A stretch of DNA of 64,000 nucleotides, taken from the NCBI RefSeq assembly GCF_000341105.1, contig NZ_ANBB01000046.1, positions 1 to 64,000 on the forward strand, read 5' to 3'. Under the pieces are notes generated by a model. The model was not told the origin of the DNA. It saw nothing but the letters and a program-made list of their open reading frames with translations, and did no database searches. Both the position numbers and the translations under genes were made by a program. Shown here in pieces: positions 18,077-28,015 of this stretch (its first letter is position 1; the number at the start of each line of letters is the position of its first letter). This stretch comes from Nocardiopsis potens DSM 45234. Its GTDB lineage: Bacteria; Actinomycetota; Actinomycetes; Streptosporangiales; Streptosporangiaceae.

Positions 18077-19536
18077 CACCGAAGCCCGACGGGCCCGCTG
18101 CCGGGCCCGCCCCCGCCGGAACCGCAGAGGAGGAGCGGCTGCGCGAGCGCATCGCCGCCGACCTGGAGCAGGTGCGCCGCCGCAGCGAGGGCCTCACCGT
18201 CGCGGCGCTGGACGAGGGCGAGCTGCTCGCCCAGCACTCGCCGCTGATGTCCCCGCTGGTCTGGGACTACGCCCACGTCGGCAACTACGAGGAGCAGTGG
18301 CTGCTGCGCGCCGCCGCCGGACGGGAGGCCCTCCGCCCCGACATCGACGTCCTCTACGACGCCTTCGAGAACCCGCGGGCCGGCCGGGTCTCGCTGCCGC
18401 TGCTCCGCCCCGAGGAGGCGCGCGCCTACAACGCCCGGGTCCGGCGCGCGGTGCTGGACTCCCTGGAGCACGCCCCGCTGGCCGACGGGGAGGGGCTGAG
18501 CGCGCACGGGTTCGTCTACAACATGGTGGTCCAGCACGAGCACCAGCACGACGAGACGATGCTCGCCACCCACCAGCTCCGCAAGGGCGCCCCGGTGCTG
18601 CCCGACCCCGAGCCCGCCGCCCCGGACGAGGTCCCGCCCGGCCCGGACGAGGTCCTGGTGGAGGCCGGGCCGTTCACCATGGGCACCACCGCCGACCCGT
18701 GGGCCTACGACAACGAGCGCCCCGCGCACACCGTGCACCTGCCCGCGTTCCGGATCTCCGCCCGCCCGGTGGACAACGCCGCGCACGCCGCGTTCATCGA
18801 CGACGGCGGCTACGACGACCCGCGCTGGTGGAGCGGGCCCGGGTGGCGGTGGCGCACCGAGAGCGGCAAGCGCGCCCCGGCGTTCTGGTTCCGGGACGGG
18901 GACCGGTGGATGCGCCGCCGGTTCGGCCGGGTCGAACCGGTCCCGCCGGACGAGCCGGTGCAGCACGTCTGCTTCCACGAGGCCGAGGCGCACGCCCGCT
19001 GGGCCGGCCGGCGGCTGCCCACCGAGGCCGAGTGGGAGAAGGCCGCCCGCTGGGACCCGGCCACCGGCCGCTCCCGCCGCTTCCCCTGGGGCGACGAGGA
19101 GCCCGGCCCCGACCGCGCCAACCTGGGCCAGCGCCGGCTGCGCCCGGCCCCGGCCGGGGCGTTCCCCGGAGGCGCCTCCCCGCTGGGGGTGCGCCAGCTG
19201 ATCGGCGACGTCTGGGAGTGGACCTCCACCGTCTTCGACGGCTACCCCGGCTTCACCGCCTTCCCCTACCGGGAGTACTCCGAGGTGTTCTTCGCCGACG
19301 GCTACCGGGTGCTGCGCGGCGGGTCGTGGGCGACCGACCCGACGGCCGCCCGCGGCACCTTCCGCAACTGGGACCTGCCGATCCGCCGGCAGATCTTCAG
19401 CGGATTCCGCCTGGCCCGCGACGCAGCACCGGACGAGGGACGGAGCGCGGGACGGAGCGAAGGCCGACGGAGCGAAGGGCGGAGCGAGGAACGGAGAGGT
19501 GAAGGACGACGGGGCGAGGGGCGGGTGGCGCCCTGA
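18073..19536 (+). CDS. egtB: Ergothioneine sulfoxide synthase EgtB
   Basis: This 487-residue non-haem iron enzyme couples gamma-glutamylcysteine (or cysteine) to hercynine with O2, giving the sulfoxide. The N-terminal DinB-like domain contains the iron-binding HX3HXE motif as HEHQHDE near residues 154-160, with a preceding conserved H in [11 protein letters not shown]. The C-terminal half is a formylglycine-generating-enzyme fold: [47 protein letters not shown] and [11 protein letters not shown]. The core ends at FRLARDAA. About 35 further residues are a low-complexity tail of SEGR/GEGR-type repeats not expected in the family. It overlaps egtA by ATGA and egtC by TGATG. Confidence 0.95.
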   Translation: MTPKPDGPAAGPAPAGTAEEERLRERIAADLEQVRRRSEGLTVAALDEGELLAQHSPLMSPLVWDYAHVGNYEEQWLLRAAAGREALRPDIDVLYDAFENPRAGRVSLPLLRPEEARAYNARVRRAVLDSLEHAPLADGEGLSAHGFVYNMVVQHEHQHDETMLATHQLRKGAPVLPDPEPAAPDEVPPGPDEVLVEAGPFTMGTTADPWAYDNERPAHTVHLPAFRISARPVDNAAHAAFIDDGGYDDPRWWSGPGWRWRTESGKRAPAFWFRDGDRWMRRRFGRVEPVPPDEPVQHVCFHEAEAHARWAGRRLPTEAEWEKAARWDPATGRSRRFPWGDEEPGPDRANLGQRRLRPAPAGAFPGGASPLGVRQLIGDVWEWTSTVFDGYPGFTAFPYREYSEVFFADGYRVLRGGSWATDPTAARGTFRNWDLPIRRQIFSGFRLARDAAPDEGRSAGRSEGRRSEGRSEERRGEGRRGEGRVAP

Positions 19537-20441
19537 TGTGCCGACACCTGGCCTACCTGGGCCCGCCGGTCACCCTGCACCGGCTGCTGCTCGAACCGGC
19601 GCACTCGCTGCTCCGCCAGTCCTACGCCCCGCGCGAGCAGCGGCACGGGACGGTCAACGCCGACGGGTTCGGCGCCGGCTGGTACCCGGGCGGCCCCGGC
19701 GCGGAGCCGCTCCGCTACCGGCGCGCCATGCCGATCTGGGCGGACGCCTCCTTCGCCGACGCCGCCCGCGCCATCACCACCGGGTGCGCGGTGGCGGCGG
19801 TCCGCGACGCCACCCCCGGGTTCGGCCCGGACGAGTCGTGCGCCCAGCCGTTCCGCGCCGAGGGGCGGCTGTTCAGCCACAACGGCGCCGCCGAGGACGA
19901 TGCGGCGCTCACCGCTGCGCTGGCCGCGCCGCTGCCCGCCGGGGCGCTCGACGCCCGCACCCCGGTGGACTCCGCGCCGCTGTTCGCACACGCCGTGCGG
20001 CTGTGGCGGGAGGGCGCGGGCACCGCCGAGGCGCTCGCCGAGGCGCTCGCCGAGACGGTCCGCCGGGCCGAAGAGGCCTCCCCGGGCCGGTACAACCTGC
20101 TCGCCTCGGACGGCAGGACGCTGGCCGCCACGGTGTGCGGCGACAGCCTGTACACCGGCCGGCTGCCGGGCGGCCCCGGGGGCGGCGGCACGGTGATCGC
20201 CTCCGAGCCGCTGGACGACGGACCGGAATGGCGCCGGATACCGGAGCGTTCCCTGGTCATCGCCGACCCCGACGGGGTCAGAGTGGTCCCGCTCGACCGG
20301 CCCGCGGAGGCCGATCAGGGCGGGCAGACGGGCCCCGCCGGGGACCGGGCCGCCGCGGGCACCACGGACACCGGGGACAGCGCGGGCACCAGGGACGCCG
20401 GGGACGAGGAGGGCACATGCTCCGCACCGATCGCCATCTGA
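19536..20441 (+). CDS. egtC: Class II glutamine amidotransferase EgtC
   Basis: This 301-residue Ntn hydrolase removes the glutamyl group from the gamma-glutamyl-hercynylcysteine sulfoxide made by EgtB. Cys2 (MCRHLAYLG) becomes the catalytic N-terminal nucleophile once Met is removed. Other marks are [13 protein letters not shown], the arginine-bearing strand [10 protein letters not shown], and [10 protein letters not shown]. Residues after about 255 are a low-complexity Gly/Asp/Thr tail that overlaps the start of egtD. Its ATG is fused to the egtB stop (TGATG). The use of EgtC implies the gamma-glutamylcysteine route rather than direct cysteine use. Confidence 0.93.
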   Translation: MCRHLAYLGPPVTLHRLLLEPAHSLLRQSYAPREQRHGTVNADGFGAGWYPGGPGAEPLRYRRAMPIWADASFADAARAITTGCAVAAVRDATPGFGPDESCAQPFRAEGRLFSHNGAAEDDAALTAALAAPLPAGALDARTPVDSAPLFAHAVRLWREGAGTAEALAEALAETVRRAEEASPGRYNLLASDGRTLAATVCGDSLYTGRLPGGPGGGGTVIASEPLDDGPEWRRIPERSLVIADPDGVRVVPLDRPAEADQGGQTGPAGDRAAAGTTDTGDSAGTRDAGDEEGTCSAPIAI

Positions 20442-21382
20442 CCGACGACGACTTGGCCAAGGCGCTCCGGCACGACGTCGCCGAAGGGCTCACCGCGAGC
20501 CCCAAGGAGCTGCCGCCGAAGTGGTTCTACGACGAGCGGGGCAGCGTGCTCTTCGAGGAGATCACCCGGCTCCCGGAGTACTACCCGACCCGCGCGGAGC
20601 GGGCCATCCTGCGCGCCCGCGCGGCCGACATCGCTCGCGCCACCGGCGCCGACACCATGGTCGAACTGGGCGCGGGCTCGGGGGAGAAGACCCGGCTGCT
20701 GCTGGACGCGCTGCACGAGGCGAACGGGCTGGCGGGCTTCGTCCCGGTCGACGTGAGCGGCGACTTCCTGGAGGAGGCGGCGGCCCGGATCGCCGCCGAG
20801 TATCCGGGCGCGGACGTGCACGCCGTCGTCGCCGACTTCGAGCGCCACCTGGACCTGCTGCCGGCCGGCGGGCGCCGGGTGGTGGCGATGCTCGGTTCCA
20901 CCATCGGCAACCAGCCGCCCGACCGCCGGGTGGGGTTCCTGGCCGGGCTGCGCGGGGTCCTGGGCGACGGCGAGTCCCTGCTGCTCGGCGCGGACCTGGT
21001 CAAGGACCCGGCGCGGCTGGTCGCCGCCTACGACGATGCGCGCGGGGTGACCGCCGAGTTCAACCGGAACGTGCTCCGGGTCATCGGCCGCGAGCTGGAG
21101 GCCGACTTCGACCCCGCCCGCTTCGAGCACGTCGCGCTCTGGGACCCGGAGCAGGAGTGGATCGAGATGCGGCTGCGCTCCCGCACCGCCCAGCGGGTCC
21201 GGGTCAAGGCACTGGACCTGGAGGTCGACTTCGCGGAGGGAGAGGAGATGCGCACCGAGATCTCCGCCAAGTTCCGCGAGGAGGGCCTGCGCACCGAACT
21301 CGCCCGAGCCGGCCTGGCCCTCACCCACTGGTGGACCGACCCGGACGGCGACTTCGCCCTGCTCCTGGCCGAACCGTCCTGA
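20417..21382 (+). CDS. egtD: Histidine N-alpha-methyltransferase EgtD
   Basis: This 321-residue SAM-dependent methyltransferase trimethylates L-histidine to hercynine, the first committed ergothioneine step. The SAM site is [12 protein letters not shown] at residues 81-92. The histidine pocket includes Y55/Y56 in [11 protein letters not shown]165 in GSTIGNQPP, and the Glu/Ser pair in [10 protein letters not shown] near residue 280. The ATG at 20417 lies 25 bp inside egtC and is preceded by GAGGAGGGC, so this start is well supported. It is the last gene of the operon. No EgtE C-S lyase follows, and composite repeat R2 begins about 20 bp after the stop. Confidence 0.95.
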   Translation: MLRTDRHLTDDDLAKALRHDVAEGLTASPKELPPKWFYDERGSVLFEEITRLPEYYPTRAERAILRARAADIARATGADTMVELGAGSGEKTRLLLDALHEANGLAGFVPVDVSGDFLEEAAARIAAEYPGADVHAVVADFERHLDLLPAGGRRVVAMLGSTIGNQPPDRRVGFLAGLRGVLGDGESLLLGADLVKDPARLVAAYDDARGVTAEFNRNVLRVIGRELEADFDPARFEHVALWDPEQEWIEMRLRSRTAQRVRVKALDLEVDFAEGEEMRTEISAKFREEGLRTELARAGLALTHWWTDPDGDFALLLAEPS

Positions 21383-21399
21383 GCGACCGCAGGCACCGC

Positions 21400-22790
21400 G
21401 CCCGGCACTCGGTCGGGCGCGGCGTCTCGCGGAGCGAAGGTTCAAGCGGGCGGCGACGGCGGCAGCGGGGACCGGCTGGTCGGTCGGGCGCGGCGCCTCG
21501 CGGAGTGAAGGTCAAGGCGGGCGGCGACGGCGGAGGTAGGGGCGTGGTCGGGCGCCCCTGGCCGGGCGCGGCGCCTCACGGGGCGGGGGTTCAAGCAGGC
21601 GGCGAAGGCGGGAGGGCATGCCGGCCGGTCGGTCGGGTGCGGCGCCCCACGGGGCCGGGGTTCAGACCGGCGGCGACGGCGTAGGCAGGGGCGGGGCGGA
21701 GGCGGTCGCCCGGGCGCGGCGTCTCGCGGGGCCGGAGTTCAAGCAGGCGGCGAAGGCGGGGAGGGGAACCGGCCGGTCGGTCGGGTGCGGCAGAGCGGGT
21801 GGGGCCGGTCGGGGCGGGCTGGGGCGGCGGGGTGGCCGTTCCCGCGTCGCCCGGGCGCCGGGGCCGACCGCCCCTGAAACCACCATCCCTCCCTGACCTG
21901 GGTGAATACGCAGGGTGATGGTGGCGTGGGGTGCCCTGCGCACCGCGAGAGCACCCCGGTGATTCCCGGGCGCGCACCCTGGGCCGGATCGGCCCCTTGG
22001 CGGCCCGATTGGCCCTGATCGGGCCGGTGTTCGGGGGTTCGAGCCGCCCGCAAGGCCGCAAAGCAGGGGGCCGGAACCCGGGCAGGGGCGGCACGAAGGC
22101 GAGATGTCGCTTTTGCCCTGCCGGGAGGGCCCGCCTCGGCCACTCTGGGTGATCGGCGAGGGGGCGATTGGGGCCTGGGGGCTTACTACTCGCTGGTAGA
22201 TGTAATCGGGGTGCTCTCGCGGTGCGCAGGGCACCCCCGCTCCCGCCCGATCCCCGCCGCGAACCGGGCATACAGGGATAAGGCTCCCTGGTGGGTCCGG
22301 GTGAGCGGCCCGCCCCCTTCACCGGCGCCGCCCCGCCCGACTCCCACCCTCGCTGCCCGCTTTGACCTTCGCTCTGCGGGGCGCCGCACCCGACCGACCA
22401 GCCGGTCCCCCTACTGCCGCCGTCGCCGCCAGCCTGAACCTGCACCCCGCGACCCGCCGCACCCGACCGACCGGCCGGTCCCCCTTCCGCCTTCGCTGCC
22501 GGTTTGAACCCCGGCCCCGTGAGGTGCCGCGCTCGGGTGAGGCGTCCGGCCCCGTTCCTACTGCTGCCGCCTGCTTGGACCTTCGCTCCGCGAGGCGCCG
22601 CGCCGGACCGACCGGCCGGTCCCCTTACTGCGCCGTCGCCGCCTGCTTGAACCTTTGCTCCGTGGGGCGCCGCGCCCGACCGGTCGGCCCGCCCCTCCCG
22701 CCCTCGCCGCCCGCTTGAACCTGCACTCCGCGAGGTGCCGCGCTCAGTCAGAGCGTCCGGCCCCGCCCCCGGCAGGATCGCTCTCCGGTG
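21400..22790. repeat. Composite repeat R2 (array - core - inverted array)
   Basis: This 1.4-kb interval between egtD and dapB has no credible gene. The left array (to about 21785) has units in reverse orientation: the TCA of the GGTTCAAG landmark recurs at 21442, 21512, 21591, 21662 and 21739. A core of about 500 bp follows. The right array has forward units, with the TGA/TGG of the CTTGAACC landmark at 22363, 22435, 22505, 22576, 22648 and 22716. Spacing is 68-79 bp throughout. Many units include the palindrome ACCGGCCGGT or close variants. R3 has the same architecture and R1 is half of it. Open frames here are low-complexity Pro/Arg/Gly translations. Confidence 0.9.
21928..22237. repeat. 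310-bp hairpin-bounded core of R2
   Basis: A 30-bp sequence at 21928-21957 is the exact reverse complement of 22208-22237. Each begins GGGGTGC and ends GCACCCC, and folds into a 10-bp stem with one G-T pair. Between them lie blocks conserved with R3, notably GAGATGTCGCTTTTGCCCTG and GGCTTACTACTCGCTGGTAG followed by ATGTAATC up to the right hairpin. The layout looks like a miniature element with terminal inverted repeats, or a structured RNA gene. No transposase or coding frame is evident. Confidence 0.85.
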
Positions 22791-22804
22791 GTGGGCTGAG
22801 GTGA

Positions 22805-23623
<819 letters not shown>

Positions 23624-23762
23624 GCCGGCCCCGGTCCCGGGCCCCGTTCCGGGGGTCCCGATTCCGGGCTTCCCGGCCCCGGTCTCGGCCCCCGATCCCG
23701 GGCCCCGGCCCCGGCGCCCGTGTGTCGGAGGGCCCGAGGGCCGGCCGGTTTCGTGGGAAAAG

Positions 23763-23800
23763 ACGAATGCCCCGCGCCGTGTGCGCGGGGTATTCGTTTT
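23763..23800 (+). terminator. Strong intrinsic terminator after dapB
   Basis: ACGAATGCCCCGCG (23763-23776) pairs with CGCGGGGTATTCGT (23784-23797) through a 7-base loop, with one G-T pair, followed by TTT. A canonical stem plus T tract is unusual in this window. It isolates dapB from the urease operon. Confidence 0.85.
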
Positions 23801-23867
23801 GCTACCGATTGGAATTCATGTCCCGGAGTGCTTCACGGAAAAGGTTTCCGGTGTTCCGGGGAGGCGG

Positions 23868-23912
23868 ATGAAGATTTCTCCATGGATCATGCTATCTTCA
23901 AGAAGCCAATGA
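23868..23912 (+). CDS. Possible 14-residue leader peptide before urease
   Basis: ATG 23868 follows GGGGAGGCGG with good spacing and encodes MKISPWIMLSSRSQ, ending TGA. Codons are strikingly AT-rich for this genome (ATT, TCT, CTA, AGA). It could be a regulatory leader frame or chance. Confidence 0.2.
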   Translation: MKISPWIMLSSRSQ

Positions 23913-24027
23913 TCCGATGACTCGCATGGTGCTCTGACGTGGTCTTCTTTCCCGTCCCCTGCTGAGCCGCTCGTCTTCACTGGCCTTTCTTAACAGCCCT
24001 GCAATGGGCTTGAAACGTCGTTTTCCC

Positions 24028-24054
24028 GCCTTCGGGCAGCATTGCCTGGAAGGC
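24028..24054 (+). promoter_or_regulatory. Hairpin just upstream of the ureAB ribosome-binding site
   Basis: GCCTTC (24028-24033) pairs with GAAGGC (24049-24054), and the loop contains a nested GGCA/TGCC pair. It lies 27 bp before the ureAB ATG and could influence translation or be a transcript 5' structure. Confidence 0.35.
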
Positions 24055-24081
24055 GTGTTCGTCGTGCGCTGTGGAGGTCCG

Positions 24082-24771
24082 ATGTTCTTGACCCCGTCCG
24101 ATCGGGAGAAACTGCTGCTCAGCGTGGCGGGGATGGTCGCCCGCGACCGCCTGGAGCGGGGGGTGCGGCTGAACCATCCCGAGTCGATCGCGCTGCTGTC
24201 CTGCTGGGCGCTGGAGCGGGCCCGCGAGGGCGCCACCGTGGAGCAGCTGATGGCCGAGGGCGTGCACGTGCTCACCGCCGACCAGGTCATGCCCGGGGTC
24301 CCCGAGCTGGTGGACCACCTCCAGGTCGAGGCCACCTTCCCGGACGGGCGCAAGCTCGTCACCCTGAGCGGCCCGATCCGCCCCTCCGCAGACGCCGAGG
24401 CGGTCGCCGAGCCCGGCGAGGAGCCGGGCGCGATCCGGGTGGGCGAGGGCGAAGTGCAGATCAACACCGACCGGGAGGTCCGCACGGTGGTGGTGGTCAA
24501 CGACGGCGACCGCCCGGTGCAGATCGGCTCGCACATCCACCTCGCCGACGTGAACCCCGCGATCTCCTTCTCCGGGCCCGACGGCGAGGCCGCGGACCGC
24601 TCCCTGGTGCACGGCTTCCGGCTGGACATCCCCGCCGGGACGTCGCTCCGCTTCCAGCCGGGCGACTCCCGCGCGGTGCAGGCGGTGGCGCTGGGCGGGC
24701 GGCGCGAGGTCCCCGGCATCCGGGTGCCCGCCGGCTCCGGCCTGGACGAGAAGCAGGAGGAGGCCCGATGA
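24082..24771 (+). CDS. ureAB: Fused urease gamma-beta subunit
   Basis: This 229-residue fusion holds the two small urease subunits. Residues 1 to about 100 are gamma ([54 protein letters not shown]). After an acidic linker, residues about 112-225 are beta ([60 protein letters not shown]). Most bacterial ureases use separate chains; fusions are known, for example in Helicobacter. ATG 24082 is preceded by GTGGAGGTCCG, and a longer upstream frame adds non-family residues. The stop overlaps ureC (ATGA). It forms the cytosolic nickel urease with UreC. Confidence 0.93.
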   Translation: MFLTPSDREKLLLSVAGMVARDRLERGVRLNHPESIALLSCWALERAREGATVEQLMAEGVHVLTADQVMPGVPELVDHLQVEATFPDGRKLVTLSGPIRPSADAEAVAEPGEEPGAIRVGEGEVQINTDREVRTVVVVNDGDRPVQIGSHIHLADVNPAISFSGPDGEAADRSLVHGFRLDIPAGTSLRFQPGDSRAVQAVALGGRREVPGIRVPAGSGLDEKQEEAR

Positions 24772-26480
24772 CCGGCATCGCGCGCGCCGACTACGCGGCG
24801 CTGTACGGCCCGACCACCGGGGACCAGGTCCGCCTCGGCGACACCGACCTGTGGATCGAGGTGGAGGAGGACCGCTGCGTCGGCGGCGACGAGGCGGTCT
24901 TCGGCGGCGGCAAGTCGATCCGCGAGTCCATGCTGCAGTCCATCGCCACCTCCGCCGAGGGCGCCCTCGACATGGTCATCACCAACGTCGTGGTGCTCGA
25001 CCACTGGGGCGTGGTCCGGGCCGACGTCGGCGTGCGCGGCGGCCGGATCACCGCCGTCGGCAAGGCCGGCAACCCCGACGTGCAGGACGGCGTCCACCCC
25101 GACCTGGTGATCGGCCCGGGAACCGAGGTGCTGGCGGGCGAGGGGCGCATCCTCACCGCCGGCGGCATCGACTCCCACGTGCACTTCATCAACCCCGAGC
25201 AGCTCTGGGAGGGGCTGGCCACCGGCATCACCACCGCCATCGGCGGCGGCGCCGGGCCCGGCGAGGGGAGCAAGGCCACCACGGTCACCCCCGGCCGGTG
25301 GAACCTCGCCCTCACCCACCGCGCCCTGGACGCCGTCCCGGTCAACGTCCTGCTGCTGGGCAAGGGCAACACGGTCGGCGAGGCCGCGCTGGAGGAGCAC
25401 GTGCTGGCCGGCGCCGGCGGCCTCAAGATCCACGAGGACTGGGGCGCCACCCCGGGCGCGATCGACGCCTCGCTGCGCGCCGCCGAGTCGTTCGGCATCC
25501 AGGTCTCGCTGCACGCCGACAGCCTCAACGAGGCCGGCTACGTGCAGGACACCCTGGGGGCCGTCGCCGGGCGCGGCATCCACGTGTTCCACTCCGAGGG
25601 CGCCGGCGGCGGGCACGCCCCCGACATCATCGTGGTGGCCGGCGAGCCCAACGTGCTGCCCTCCTCCACCAACCCGACCCTGCCGTACACGGTGAACACG
25701 GTGGCCGAGCACCACGACATGCTCATGGTCTGCCACCACCTCAACCCCGACGTCGAGGCGGACGTGCAGTTCGCCGACTCGCGCATCCGCGACACCACCA
25801 TGGCCGCCGAGGACATCCTGCAGGACATCGGGGCGATCTCGATGACCTCCTCCGACGCGCTGGCGATGGGCCGCGCCGGGGAGGTGGTCACCCGCACCTG
25901 GCAGGTGGCGCACGTGATGAAGGCCCGGCACGGCCGCTCCTCGGAGCTGCCCGCCGACAACGAGCGGGCCCGCCGCTACGTCGCCAAGTACACGATCTGC
26001 CCGGCCATCGCCGCCGGCATCGACCACGAGGTCGGCTCGGTCGAGCCCGGCAAGCTCGCCGACCTGGTCCTGTGGGACCGCGCGTTCTTCGGCATCCGCC
26101 CCGCCGCGGTGGTCAAGGGCGGCGCGGTGCTGATCGCCCCGCAGGGCGACGTGAACGCCTCCATTCCCACCGCGCAGCCGATGCTGCTCCGCCCGGGCAC
26201 CCCGGCGGGCGCCGGGGCCGACCTCGCGGTGACCTTCGTCGCCCAGGCCGCCCTGGACAGCGGGCTGGAGGAGACCCTGGGCCTGCGCCGCCGGCTGTCC
26301 GCGCTCAAGGACACCCGCGGTGTCACCAAGGCCGACATGCCCAACAACACCGCGCTGCCCGAGATCGGCGTCGACCCGGAGACCTTCGAGGTCACCGTGG
26401 ACGGCTACCGGGTCGACCCGCACGGCGCCGACGGCCCGGTCGCCGAACTCCCGCTGGCCCAGCGCTACAGCCTGTTCTGA
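24768..26480 (+). CDS. ureC: Urease alpha (catalytic) subunit
   Basis: This 570-residue amidohydrolase converts urea to ammonia and carbamate at a bis-nickel site. Metal ligands are HXH in DSHVHFI, the carbamylated Lys in GLKIHEDWG (about residue 220), and the histidines in [11 protein letters not shown] and [15 protein letters not shown]. The catalytic flap histidines are in [14 protein letters not shown] (about 322). Most ureases read GTGPA-GTNATTCTPG after the TAIGGG block; here it is [18 protein letters not shown], so the first Thr and the Cys are replaced. That marks a divergent actinobacterial alpha-subunit subgroup; ligand residues are all present. Length is normal. It is followed by a long perfect hairpin, then ureF. 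Confidence 0.95.
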   Translation: MTGIARADYAALYGPTTGDQVRLGDTDLWIEVEEDRCVGGDEAVFGGGKSIRESMLQSIATSAEGALDMVITNVVVLDHWGVVRADVGVRGGRITAVGKAGNPDVQDGVHPDLVIGPGTEVLAGEGRILTAGGIDSHVHFINPEQLWEGLATGITTAIGGGAGPGEGSKATTVTPGRWNLALTHRALDAVPVNVLLLGKGNTVGEAALEEHVLAGAGGLKIHEDWGATPGAIDASLRAAESFGIQVSLHADSLNEAGYVQDTLGAVAGRGIHVFHSEGAGGGHAPDIIVVAGEPNVLPSSTNPTLPYTVNTVAEHHDMLMVCHHLNPDVEADVQFADSRIRDTTMAAEDILQDIGAISMTSSDALAMGRAGEVVTRTWQVAHVMKARHGRSSELPADNERARRYVAKYTICPAIAAGIDHEVGSVEPGKLADLVLWDRAFFGIRPAAVVKGGAVLIAPQGDVNASIPTAQPMLLRPGTPAGAGADLAVTFVAQAALDSGLEETLGLRRRLSALKDTRGVTKADMPNNTALPEIGVDPETFEVTVDGYRVDPHGADGPVAELPLAQRYSLF

Positions 26481-26482
26481 CC

Positions 26483-26520
26483 CCTCCTCCCCTCCCGGCG
26501 GCCGCCGGGAGGGGAGGAGG
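26483..26520 (+). terminator. Perfect 38-bp palindrome between ureC and ureF
   Basis: CCTCCTCCCCTCCCGGCGG is immediately followed by its exact complement, giving 19 bp per arm with essentially no loop. It starts 2 bp after the ureC stop and ends 33 bp before ureF. It probably partially terminates or stabilises the structural-gene transcript, giving more subunits than accessory proteins. The second arm is rich in Shine-Dalgarno-like GGAGG. Confidence 0.7.
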
Positions 26521-26553
26521 CGGACGGGACGGCCACGGGCGAGGAGGAACGGA

Positions 26554-27246
26554 ATGGAAGGCGGTACGGGGGCGCTCGGCGCACTGCTGCTGGCCGACGC
26601 GCGGCTGCCCGTCGGCGGGCACGCCCACTCGGCGACCCTGGAGGCGGCGCTGGAGGCCGGCATGCCGGCCGAGCGGATCCCCGACTACATCCGGGCGCGG
26701 CTGGCCACCGTCGCCCGCACCGAGGCGGCCGCCGCGGTCGCGGCGCTGCGCGCCGCCCGCGGCGAACCGGTCGACTTCGGGCCGGTGCAGGCCGCACTGG
26801 CGGCCCGCACCCCCAGCGCGCCGCTGCGCGAGGCCTCGGCCGCGCTCGGCCGCGGGCTGGCCCGGCTGGCGCGCCGGGTCGCCGCCGGCCACCCGGCGGT
26901 CCGCGCCCTGGACACCGCCGGCCGCGCCGTGCCCGGGCTGCGGGTGCTGCGCCCGGTGGCCCTCGGCGCGCTGGGCGCGGCGTTCGGCATGACCGCCGAG
27001 CAGACCGCGCGCGCCTCGCTCTACGACGACGTGCAGACGGTCACCGCCGCGGCGCTCAAGCTCCGCCCCGGAGACCCTCTCGCCGCGGTCGACCGGCTCC
27101 TGGCCGCCGCCCCTCGGATCGAGGAGGTGGTCCGGGAGGCCGCCGCGACCGCCACCCCCCACGACATCCCCGCGTGCTCCGCCCCCCTGATCGACCACTG
27201 GGCCGGCGCGCACGCGCACACGACAAGGAGGCTGTTCGTTGCCTGA
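26554..27246 (+). CDS. ureF: Urease accessory protein UreF
   Basis: This 230-residue all-helical accessory protein forms the UreD-F-G chaperone complex that loads nickel and CO2 onto UreC. Family marks are [22 protein letters not shown] at the N-terminus (the usual reading is DSxxPxGxFxxSxGLE) and the C-terminal [21 protein letters not shown]. The middle is Ala/Arg-rich helix with little conservation, as is normal. ATG 26554 follows GAGGAGGAACGG. Its end overlaps the TTG start of ureG by 8 bases. Ribosomes therefore probably couple ureF to ureG. Confidence 0.85.
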   Translation: MEGGTGALGALLLADARLPVGGHAHSATLEAALEAGMPAERIPDYIRARLATVARTEAAAAVAALRAARGEPVDFGPVQAALAARTPSAPLREASAALGRGLARLARRVAAGHPAVRALDTAGRAVPGLRVLRPVALGALGAAFGMTAEQTARASLYDDVQTVTAAALKLRPGDPLAAVDRLLAAAPRIEEVVREAAATATPHDIPACSAPLIDHWAGAHAHTTRRLFVA

Positions 27247-28015
27247 GAACACTGCGTCGCCTGAGAACACCGCACTGCCCGAGGACACCGCGGCCGGCGG
27301 AGCCGGCACCGCCCGCCGCACCCTGCGCCTGGGCGTCGCCGGGCCGGTCGGCACCGGCAAGAGCTCGCTCATCGCAACCCTCTGCCGGGAGCTCTCCGGC
27401 GAGCTGTCCATGGCGGTGGTCACCAACGACATCTACACCGACGAGGACGCCCGGTTCCTGCGCTCGGCGGGCGTGCTCGCCGAGGAGCGGATCCGCGCGG
27501 TGGAGACCGGGGCCTGCCCGCACACCGCGATCCGCGACGACATCACCGCCAACCTCGACGCGGTGGAGGACATGGAGGAGGAGTTCGCCCCGGTCGACCT
27601 GATCCTGGTGGAGTCCGGCGGGGACAACCTCACCGCGACCTTCAGCCCCGCCCTGATCGACGCGCAGATCTTCTGCCTGGACGTGGCCGGCGGCGGCGAC
27701 GTGGCGCGCAAGGGCGGCCCCGGCATCGGCGGCGCCGACCTGCTCATCGTCAACAAGTCCGACCTGGCGCCGCACGTCGGGGTGGACGTGGAGCAGATGG
27801 TCGCCGACGCGGAGAAGGCCCGCGACGGCCGCCCGGTGCTCGCGCTGTCCCGCACCGACGCCGACTCGGTGGCCCGGCTCTGCTCCTGGGTCCGCGAGGT
27901 GCTGGCCGCGCACCTCAGCGGCGCGCACACCCCGCAGGACCCGGGCCCGATGGCCCCGCACAGCCACGGCCCGGAGGACGCCGGCCACGGGCACGGCCAC
28001 GGACACGGGCACTGA
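27239..28015 (+). CDS. ureG: Urease accessory GTPase UreG
   Basis: This 258-residue SIMIBI-class GTPase delivers nickel to urease. The P-loop is GPVGTGKSS at 35-43. The family block [14 protein letters not shown], the metal-binding Cys-Pro-His of [13 protein letters not shown], and [12 protein letters not shown] follow. The C-terminus is His-rich ([18 protein letters not shown]), a possible nickel store that may compensate for the absence of a ureE gene in this operon. I chose TTG 27239 because AAGGAGG lies 8 bases upstream; the N-terminal 25 residues before the GTPase core are not conserved, so a later start cannot be excluded. The stop overlaps ureD by one base. Confidence 0.94.
   Translation: MPENTASPENTALPEDTAAGGAGTARRTLRLGVAGPVGTGKSSLIATLCRELSGELSMAVVTNDIYTDEDARFLRSAGVLAEERIRAVETGACPHTAIRDDITANLDAVEDMEEEFAPVDLILVESGGDNLTATFSPALIDAQIFCLDVAGGGDVARKGGPGIGGADLLIVNKSDLAPHVGVDVEQMVADAEKARDGRPVLALSRTDADSVARLCSWVREVLAAHLSGAHTPQDPGPMAPHSHGPEDAGHGHGHGHGH

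Larger units (their letters stand above)
23801..24081 (+). promoter_or_regulatory. Low-GC urease leader region
   Basis: The 280 bp before ureAB are visibly poorer in GC than the rest of the window. Visible pieces are a short hairpin CGGAAAAGGTTTCCG (about 23836-23850), a possible leader peptide frame at 23868-23912, an 11-bp-spaced series TTAAC-N6-GCAAT-N6-GAAAC at 23990-24016 loosely like a GlnR site, and a hairpin at 24028-24054 just before the ribosome-binding site. The region presumably holds the urease promoter and may control it after transcription starts. No known riboswitch class is recognised. Confidence 0.5.

Noticed and set aside
22033-22048. GGGGGTTCGAGCC, a tRNA T-arm look-alike in the R2 core (also in R3 and R1)
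   Set aside because: No acceptor stem, D-arm or anticodon arm is found around it, and the T-stem does not pair properly.
21662-22445. Open frames across the R2 and R3 cores with a similar start (MPCAPREHPDYIYQRVVSP)
   Set aside because: The shared start reflects conserved DNA around the hairpin. Differences between copies fall at all codon positions with non-conservative changes and length differences, and the continuation is Pro/Arg-rich array translation.
23624-23740. CCCCGGTCCCGGGCCCC-like runs after dapB
   Set aside because: Simple C/G runs with many alternative short pairings. The real terminator is the stem with T tract at 23763.
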